Shown here: piece after piece, positions 7,422 to 11,978 of the stretch | Layout of the letters: every line of letters starts with the position of its first letter | Position numbering within the stretch: the stretch's first letter is position 1 | From: Pseudomonadota bacterium | GTDB taxonomy: Bacteria > Pseudomonadota > Alphaproteobacteria > Sphingomonadales > Sphingomonadaceae | Length of the DNA: 11,978 bases | Direction of reading: 5' to 3' | Assembly: GCA_023416515.1 (NCBI GenBank) | Contig: JAEZHP010000068.1 | Span: 1 to 11,978, forward strand | Made by a program: the position numbers and the translations under genes | The notes under the pieces: model-generated | The model's database searches: none | Told to the model about the DNA's origin: nothing | What the model saw: the letters and a program-made list of their open reading frames with translations, nothing else

Positions 7422-7720
7422 TCATTGGCTGCGCCACTCCGGCCGATCGGCCTTCCTCAGCTTGGGCCACGGCTTGGCGTGACCTTCACATACGAGGATC
7501 GCACCCACGTCCTCCCCTCCACGTAGAGCGCCGCGACCGTCCGGCCGTAGCGATCGGCGCACTTGCGGACGATCTCCGGCTCACGGCCTTCAGCAGCGCC
7601 GCCAGCCTGTCCCGCGCAGCCTCCGCCCTCGCGTCTCCGTCGATCACGCGCACCTCCGGCTTCGCCTCCTTCGCTACCTTCCGACAGAAACGCGCCGTCG
7701 CATTGCGTCGCCCAGGCGCA
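7422..7720 (-). pseudogene. Thermonuclease-like (SNase) remnant
   Basis: Stitching frames on the minus strand gives CRKVAKEAKPEVRVIDGDAR and AEAARDRLAALLKA, then after a missing base near 7585 EPEIVRKCADRYGRTVAALY and VEGR, then after another missing base near 7513 DVGAILVCEGHAKPWPKLRK followed by ADRPEWRSQ and TGA at 7424-7422. The DRYGRTVA...V.GRDVG.ILV.EGHA pattern is the C-terminal half of staphylococcal-nuclease-like domains. The N-terminal half, with most catalytic residues, is not visible, because this segment abuts the recombinase end. It precedes the CxxC gene on the same strand. The call rests on this motif only. Confidence 0.5.
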
Positions 7721-7740
7721 GGCTGCCATGACGAGGCGGG

Positions 7741-8766
7741 TCAGAGAGCTGGTTTGCAACTCACGGAAGCTCTCGGTGAGCGACTGGGCGTGCGAACGCG
7801 CGTTACCAGGTCGGGAGCAGGATAGACCCGAAGGGGTGTTTTCCAGCCGCTCCGGCGTCTCGCGTAGTGCTGCGTCGCCGTCTTTGTCGTCTTGTGACCA
7901 GCAAGCGCCGCGACCTCCTGAGGCGTCATCGAGCGCTTCGCCGTGGCGAGCATCTGGTGACGCAATGTGTAGAGCGACACCCTCGGGATCATCAGCGTTT
8001 CGCAGGCCCGGGTGAGCGCCTTGGAAAGTCTGGCATGAAGCCTCGACCAGGATCCTGCGGCGCCAAGCAGGCGCCGGAAAAGAGCCAAAAATCCTTTCAG
8101 CGCCAGGATTTCCGCCCCAGGGTTATCGCGCAGATCAATCGTCCGGCGGGCGGCGATCCCGCGCCCGTTCGTCGCCTTCGCGCAGCGGACGTGCAGCACC
8201 CGATGTCCGACGGACGCCTCCGCATATTCTGCCGGCCTCAGACCAAGCTGCGGGCCGAAGTGCATGAAACCGCCGAGCAGTATCGCCACCTCGCTCTTCT
8301 TCTTCGCAAGGTGATTGCGAAGCGCCCGCTGCTCGGCTTCCAGGAGCGATTTGCGTTTCTTGGCGCTGGCGCGAGGCGGAAGCCCCGCGGGCCGGCGCCT
8401 CGGCCGCCCCTCGGCCTTAGCTTGCTCAAGTGTGGAGTTGAGCGATCTGGCTTCCCTGGGGTCGACCAACCGGTTCGAGGCGGCCCACTCAACGACGCCG
8501 AACAGGGACGCCCGGTATGCCGAGATGGTGTTCTTCTTCCACTCGCAATCGCGTTCAACGAACCAGTGAATGACCTCGGCGATCCGCTTTCCGGTCGGCG
8601 TTTCCGACAGTTGGCCTGCCTGCTTGAACAAGGATCGGGCGTGTCTGGCGTAGGTCGCCAGTGTTGACGCTTCCCGCGTTCGTGCATCGCCAGTGAGGTC
8701 TCTGCGCCCAGGGGTGAGGTCATCGAACCGGAACGGTGAACTCCTGCCGTCGTCTTTTGCACGCAT
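7741..8766 (-). CDS. Tyrosine recombinase / phage-type site-specific integrase
   Basis: This 341-residue DNA strand-exchange enzyme has an N-terminal SAM-like core-binding domain (TLATYARHARSLFKQAGQ... VIHWFVERDCEWKKNTISAY) and a C-terminal catalytic domain. Box I Arg lies in PQLGLRPAEYAEA. Box II reads LYTLRHQMLATAK, with Arg present but Tyr where the first His of HxLR is usual. LAGHKTTKTATQHYA gives the second His and the nucleophile Tyr. The frame is intact with ATG 8766. It lies downstream of the RHH and ParA genes on the same strand (gap of about 115 bp) and may share their transcript. It could integrate the element, or act as a resolvase for plasmid multimers. The last 25 residues are Arg/Ser-rich and may not be native. 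Confidence 0.88.
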   Translation of the reverse strand: MRAKDDGRSSPFRFDDLTPGRRDLTGDARTREASTLATYARHARSLFKQAGQLSETPTGKRIAEVIHWFVERDCEWKKNTISAYRASLFGVVEWAASNRLVDPREARSLNSTLEQAKAEGRPRRRPAGLPPRASAKKRKSLLEAEQRALRNHLAKKKSEVAILLGGFMHFGPQLGLRPAEYAEASVGHRVLHVRCAKATNGRGIAARRTIDLRDNPGAEILALKGFLALFRRLLGAAGSWSRLHARLSKALTRACETLMIPRVSLYTLRHQMLATAKRSMTPQEVAALAGHKTTKTATQHYARRRSGWKTPLRVYPAPDLVTRVRTPSRSPRASVSCKPAL

Positions 8767-8882
8767 CGGCCGCTGAACTCCTCAAAATCTCCTGTTAGTC
8801 GGACAGGATCAGGAAGCACGGAAAGCCACAAACGGCGTCTTCAGACGGAACGATCAGGGCAGCGGGCGGCTTGGCGTTGGGC

Positions 8883-9115
8883 CTATTCGGCATCCTGGAG
8901 GATTCGAGCAACCGCCCGTTCCAGCAGCGCCTGGATGGTGACCCCGGTCTGCGCAGCGAGAACCTTGAGCCTGCGGTGTTCTGCGGGGCCCGCCGAACCA
9001 GGATCTGCTTCTTCTTGGTGGAGGTCGCCGTCGGCGCATGATCGAGACCAGCGAAGCCGTCGCTCTCGTCAGGCTCGAAGCTGACGATGTCCGGGAGGGG
9101 TGTCCGACCGGTCAT
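8883..9115 (-). CDS. Ribbon-helix-helix partner of ParA (one-base frameshift)
   Basis: This is a small DNA-binding protein, expected to bind the partition site and/or repress the operon. ATG 9113-9115 overlaps the ParA stop as ATGA. The N-terminal tail (PLPDIVSFEPDESDGFAGLD) is acidic, followed by KKKQILVRRAP, then in the next frame AEHRRLKVLAAQTGVTIQAL and LERAVARILQDAE with TAG at 8885-8883. The basic strand plus two helices (HRRLKVLAAQTGVTIQALLE) is the RHH pattern seen beside plasmid ParA. One base is missing in the G/C run near 8985; without the correction the frame runs on to 8795 as a 106-residue product lacking the helices. The corrected length is 77 residues. Confidence 0.65.
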
Positions 9116-9758
9116 GCTCCGATCCTCAGATCAACGCCGCCGAGTTTGAGATCCGACCAGAGATGCTCGTACTCGACGGCGGATTGGCCGCCCGGCTGGA
9201 ACTCGCTGGCGCCTAGGCCGCCCGCGCTCGCATAAACGATCGCCACACGCTGCGTGATCTGGCGGGACCAGAGCCTCTGGCCGACTGGCGCGAGCGCCAT
9301 GCGGGTTTCTCTCACCAGCGGCGAATCCTGATCATCCCGCCGGGGAGGCGCGCAGTTGATGAAGGCGCCGTAGCTCTTCTTCAAAGACCGGATCAGTTCA
9401 AACGTCGCGCGAGTGGCGCCGAGGTCGAAGGGCGCCGGCCGGACCGGCACCAGAACGAGGTCCGCGACCTCCAGTCCCGCCAACGATTCAAGATTGCGGG
9501 TCGGAGGGGTGTCGACGATCAGATACTCGAAGACGCCGCGCTCGCGTTCACGCGCGATCGTGCGCTTCAACCCGGCCGCACTGCAGGCGCGCCCCGGAAC
9601 GTCCGCCGCTGGCCTCGCTCGCGACCACGCAAGAACCGAACGCTGCGGATCGAGATCGAGAACGCCGACGCGCGCGCCGGCGCGCCGGCGAGATTGGCGG
9701 CGGTGGTGGATTTTCCGCAGCCGCCTTTGGTCGAGAAAATCGTCAGGACCTTCGTCAT
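9112..9758 (-). CDS. parA: ParA-family partition ATPase (frameshift after the Walker A motif)
   Basis: ParA ATPases move plasmids or elements to daughter cells. ATG 9758 gives TKVLTIFSTKGGCGKSTTAA, the deviant Walker A motif. After a one-base shift within the GC-rich tract at 9671-9690 the protein continues VGVLDLDPQRSVLAWSRARP (switch I-like), LIVDTPPTRNLESLAGLEVA (Walker B region), DLVLVPVRPAPFDLGATRAT and the C-terminus at 9112. The corrected length, about 215 residues, fits small plasmid ParA proteins without an N-terminal helix-turn-helix. Uncorrected, the long frame begins at 9813 with an unrelated N-terminus and lacks Walker A. It is 64 bp downstream of the large integrase and overlaps the RHH gene by four bases, so co-transcription is likely. 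Confidence 0.8.
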
Positions 9759-9822
9759 CGCGGTGCGACCCGAATGACGTCAGCAAGGGCGCCGAGGAGG
9801 CGCCGGGCGACACGTGGACATG

Positions 9823-10629
9823 TCATCGCGGGGGCCGTCCGCGCGCTCGGCGCGCCTTCGAGAGGGCGTCGAAGTCGAGCCCAAGGAACACCGATCGGTC
9901 GAGGCGAGGATCGAGTTCCAGCCTTGCGAGCTTCACGCACTGCTCGTGTGACAGCGATCGGAAGCCATATAGTTCGTGCTCGTCCAACCCCACCGCATGG
10001 CCCGCCTGAAGACGGCGCGTGCGTCCGTCGACGTTCTTGCTCCGCATCGTCGCGATCGCGTCCCCGCGCAGGCTGTGAAACACTTCGGTGTTCCCTCCGG
10101 CCGCTCCTGCCCGCTTGAGCAGTCGGTTTACAAGCTGGCTCATATACTTGGCTGGATCTGACCGTTCGTGTGCGGCGGCGAACAGCCATCTGTCCTCCTG
10201 CGCCCGCGCCCACTCGATGAAGCCGATCTCGTCGAGGAACTCGTGCAGAACGAAGAACGTCATCGAGTCCTGGGTCTTGATCGGAGCCCGCCGCCACCGC
10301 TGGCCGTCGAAGACGATGCCGGCGGTCTGCGCGACCCAGACGCCGTCGCGGTTCCGGATGTCGGAGCCGCGGAGATAGAGCAGCAGCCCGAGCCGGCGGC
10401 TCGTCAGACCCGCCAGGAGCGGCAGCATCGCCGTGTCGAGGCACCCTGACGCGACGCCAAGCTCGAAGCACTTGTTGAGGACATCGAGCGTGATCTCCGC
10501 GCGGGGTTTCGACATCGCGAGGGTCGCCGGGTAGCGCAAAACGCCCCGGGCGAACGGATCGTGGTACTCATGATCCGCCATCCCGAACTTCATCATCGTC
10601 TTGATGGCGCTGACGTAGCCGTCCCTCAT
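9823..10629 (-). CDS. Large tyrosine integrase, catalytic C-terminal half (split by a frameshift)
   Basis: The catalytic domain shows LLAGLTSRRLGLLLYLRGSD (box I Arg), IKTQDSMTFFVLHEFLDEIG (conserved Lys region), EVFHSLRGDAIATM (HxLR) and LQAGHAVGLDEHELYGF (GH, then the nucleophile Tyr). All key residues are present. ATG 10629 is internal: just upstream in this frame the sequence reads RILEPRDGEQPRKPLAEKTM and joins the N-terminal ORF if one base is restored near 10690. The complete protein would be close to 600 residues, matching large integrases with a long N-terminal extension (possibly the DUF6538 group; not tested). It probably excises and integrates the element at the att-like site beside its start. 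Confidence 0.82.
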   Translation of the reverse strand: MRDGYVSAIKTMMKFGMADHEYHDPFARGVLRYPATLAMSKPRAEITLDVLNKCFELGVASGCLDTAMLPLLAGLTSRRLGLLLYLRGSDIRNRDGVWVAQTAGIVFDGQRWRRAPIKTQDSMTFFVLHEFLDEIGFIEWARAQEDRWLFAAAHERSDPAKYMSQLVNRLLKRAGAAGGNTEVFHSLRGDAIATMRSKNVDGRTRRLQAGHAVGLDEHELYGFRSLSHEQCVKLARLELDPRLDRSVFLGLDFDALSKARRARGRPPR

Positions 10630-11663
10630 CGTCTTTTCGGCCAGCGGCTTTCGAGGCTGTTCGCCGTCCCTGGGCTCGAGGATCCTGCGTTCGTCTCGGC
10701 GATGATGGCCGCCGCGTTCCAGTCACCCTTCGCCTGGCGCTTCGTGGTGTTGGACGGCCAGAACTGCATCCGGTTCACGTAGGTCTGCCGGTCCCTGAAG
10801 AAGTATTGGTCGACGGGCTTGTCGCCGATGATGTCCAAAAACGTCTTGAGCCTCAGCTTGAGCGTCTGGAGGTCCGACTTGCTCGCGCTGCCGGCTTCCC
10901 GCGACGTGATGTATTCGTTGGCGACCTGGCTGAAGAGCGGGGCCTCATTGCATTTCGGCTGGGCCGCCGGGTCTCGTTCGCACCGAAAGGCGGCGGCCTG
11001 CGGGGACAGATCCGCGGGAGAGGTCGCAGCAAACACGGCGCTCGCCTTCGCAGGGTCGGGCGCATGGTTCAGGACGCCCTGCAGCGCGCTGCGGATCATC
11101 GCGTCCGCGCTGGCGATCACGACCGGATTGCCCGTCGGCCCGCGCCCGGTTTCGGCCTCGACGAGGCGGAGCGTGTCGAGCGCCGATCCCAGCCCGTGCG
11201 CGAACTGGAGGGCCGATGACGGGTCGGCCACGGCCTTGTCCAGGCCGGCCTGGCATGCCGCCATGACCTGGGCGACGAGGTCGCCCTCCTTTGTGCTGTG
11301 CTCCTGCCCGATCATCCTGAACTCCTCATGTCGGCGGGCGGCCGCTTCGAACACCGCCTGGCACAGCAGGGCGAGGCGGCCGCCGATCCGCGCCGGATCG
11401 CCGAGGAATCGGTCGCCGAGCGGGTACCGCAAAATCGTCCGCTGAGAACGCGATCCTGTCGAATCCGCTGAGATGAGAGCGGTCGGGAGGCGGATCTGGA
11501 AACGCCAGCCGTTTTCGGCGCGCGTAAGGTAGGCGCTACGCCGCTTCGGGCGCGCCGGCGAGGCCCCGCAGCTCCTGTTGCGAGCGGCGGGGCCGTCCTG
11601 GGACGGTTCATCGGCGCCGCCGGCGCCTGGTACACCTGGTGGTACAATTGCAGAAGAGGCCAC
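10626..11663 (-). CDS. Large tyrosine integrase, N-terminal half
   Basis: The recognisable part begins YLTRAENGWRFQIRLPTALI, an N-terminal beta-rich module typical of large integrases, then helical sequence and the core-binding domain (VANEYITSREAGSASKSDLQ, LRLKTFLDIIGDKPVDQYFF, RDRQTYVNRMQFWPSNTTKR). It ends artificially at 10626; the native sequence continues in the next frame (AETN then RRILEPRDGEQ). The first 40 or so residues from GTG 11663 are Pro/Ala-rich, overlap the TGTACC repeats and are probably not translated. ATG at about 11612 (MNRPRTAPP) in another frame is an alternative start that would require a further indel. The start is therefore unresolved. Confidence 0.75.
   Translation of the reverse strand: MASSAIVPPGVPGAGGADEPSQDGPAARNRSCGASPARPKRRSAYLTRAENGWRFQIRLPTALISADSTGSRSQRTILRYPLGDRFLGDPARIGGRLALLCQAVFEAAARRHEEFRMIGQEHSTKEGDLVAQVMAACQAGLDKAVADPSSALQFAHGLGSALDTLRLVEAETGRGPTGNPVVIASADAMIRSALQGVLNHAPDPAKASAVFAATSPADLSPQAAAFRCERDPAAQPKCNEAPLFSQVANEYITSREAGSASKSDLQTLKLRLKTFLDIIGDKPVDQYFFRDRQTYVNRMQFWPSNTTKRQAKGDWNAAAIIAETNAGSSSPGTANSLESRWPKRR
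11629..11646 (-). repeat. Paired TGTACC direct repeats, left of the att-like core
   Basis: On the minus strand TGTACC occurs twice with a 6-base spacer (12-bp period). A similar pair in the opposite orientation lies at 11832-11850, on the other side of the tRNA-like core. Position beside the integrase start suggests integrase arm-type sites or an autoregulatory operator. Confidence 0.5.
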
Positions 11664-11703
11664 GACATGGACGCCTTGTATGGCGTCGCCAGGCGCGAAC
11701 GAG

Positions 11704-11727
11704 TCCCTGATTTCTCAGGGATTTTTT
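11704..11727 (+). terminator. Rho-independent terminator-like hairpin
   Basis: A perfect 7-bp stem TCCCTGA/TCAGGGA with a TTTC loop is followed by six T on the plus strand. No plus-strand gene is seen just upstream, so it may insulate the integrase leader or the att region, or be a carried-over sequence from beside the target tRNA gene. On the minus strand the same hairpin sits about 40 bases upstream of GTG 11663, without a T tract. Confidence 0.6.
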
Positions 11728-11750
11728 GCGGCTCGGCTGTCGGGGCTAAA

Positions 11751-11770
11751 TGGCGGAGAGGGTGGGACTC
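11751..11770 (-). other. Putative attachment-site core: 3' end of a serine-type tRNA
   Basis: The minus strand reads GAGTCCCACCCTCTCCGCCA, matching the end of a tRNA: last bases of the T loop, T-stem strand CCCAC, acceptor strand CCTCTCC, discriminator G and CCA. Alphaproteobacterial serine tRNAs end this way. The rest of the tRNA (D arm, anticodon arm, TTC of the T loop) is absent upstream, so it is not a tRNA gene. Integrases commonly use such 3' segments as the crossover core. It lies about 90 bp from the integrase start. Confidence 0.55.
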
Positions 11771-11831
11771 TGCCCCAACGGCTCCTGACCCAAGAAAATC
11801 AACGGTTACAAACGTCGGTTACGGCATCATG

Positions 11832-11850
11832 TGTACCACTAGTGTGTACC
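11832..11850 (+). repeat. Paired TGTACC direct repeats, right of the att-like core
   Basis: On the plus strand TGTACC occurs twice with a 7-base spacer (13-bp period); the spacer includes the perfect palindrome CACTAGTG when read with its flank. It mirrors the pair at 11629-11646 about the tRNA-like core. Confidence 0.5.
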
Positions 11851-11978
11851 TCCCTGCAAGGATCCGTTCTGCTGGCCAGTTCTCCCTGATCGGTAGGGGC
11901 CGGTCGGGCCGCCACAGCCGGGTGGGCCGGGCGCAGTGCGGCTGATTAACGCCGCCGCCGCGACGCCTGGTACGACGG
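11851..11978. other. Non-coding end of the window
   Basis: No gene is recognised. The 10-mer CGCCTGGTAC at 11964-11973 repeats the one at 11624-11633 that overlaps the left TGTACC pair, so the att-like region may extend to or beyond the window end. Confidence 0.35.

Noticed and set aside
9759..9813. N-terminal extension of the long ParA ORF starting at 9813
   Set aside because: It belongs to the wrong frame; the real start is ATG 9758, which encodes the Walker A motif.
9755..10471. 238-residue minus-strand ORF
   Set aside because: It is an Arg/Ala-rich shadow of the integrase catalytic half in another frame.
11751..11840. Complete tRNA gene
   Set aside because: Only the last 20 bases match; upstream there is no anticodon arm, D arm or TTC-containing T loop.

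Overview
The window is high-GC, GC3-biased DNA typical of Alphaproteobacteria, most likely Hyphomicrobiales (Methylobacterium/Bosea-like; inferred from protein style, not from a marker gene). It reads as an accessory or mobile-element region, not core chromosome. There is no rRNA, no complete tRNA, no CRISPR array and no recognised replication initiator.

Layout: (1) Positions 1-273 hold the C-terminal part of an SRAP (YedK/HMCES-type) DNA-protein crosslink protein. (2) Positions 597-2394 hold an intact divergent pair: a flavin NAD(P)H:quinone oxidoreductase on the minus strand and a LysR regulator on the plus strand. (3) Positions 2395-4436 are a graveyard: a DUF6508-like fragment fused to a phosphatase P-loop fragment, an HD-domain (p)ppGpp-hydrolase-like gene with two offsetting frameshifts, and an unidentified remnant. 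(4) Positions 4340-5470 are visibly AT-richer and carry a phospholipase-D-like (HKD) gene split by one missing base. (5) Positions 5472-6075 carry a second, broken SRAP copy whose middle lies on the minus strand while its C-terminus lies on the plus strand. (6) Positions 7720-5997 on the minus strand carry a thermonuclease-like remnant, a small CxxC/CxxC protein and a frameshifted ATP-dependent DNA ligase; with the SRAP copies this looks like a DNA-repair cassette. (7) Positions 11663-7741 on the minus strand carry the mobility and maintenance core: a large tyrosine integrase (split by one base), ParA, a ribbon-helix-helix partner overlapping ParA by four bases, and a second tyrosine recombinase. 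(8) Positions 11624-11973 look like an attachment site: a 20-bp match to the 3' end of a serine-type tRNA, flanked on both sides by paired TGTACC repeats in opposite orientations, next to the integrase start.

How the parts fit (inference): the integrase would act at the att-like site, ParA plus the RHH protein would stabilise an episomal or plasmid-borne form, and the second recombinase could resolve or integrate. Repair genes, a nuclease and redox genes would be cargo. Nearly every longer gene between 3.5 and 10.7 kb has single-base indels, whereas the oxidoreductase, LysR and second recombinase are open. Either the element is decaying or the sequence carries indel errors; read-level checking would decide this.
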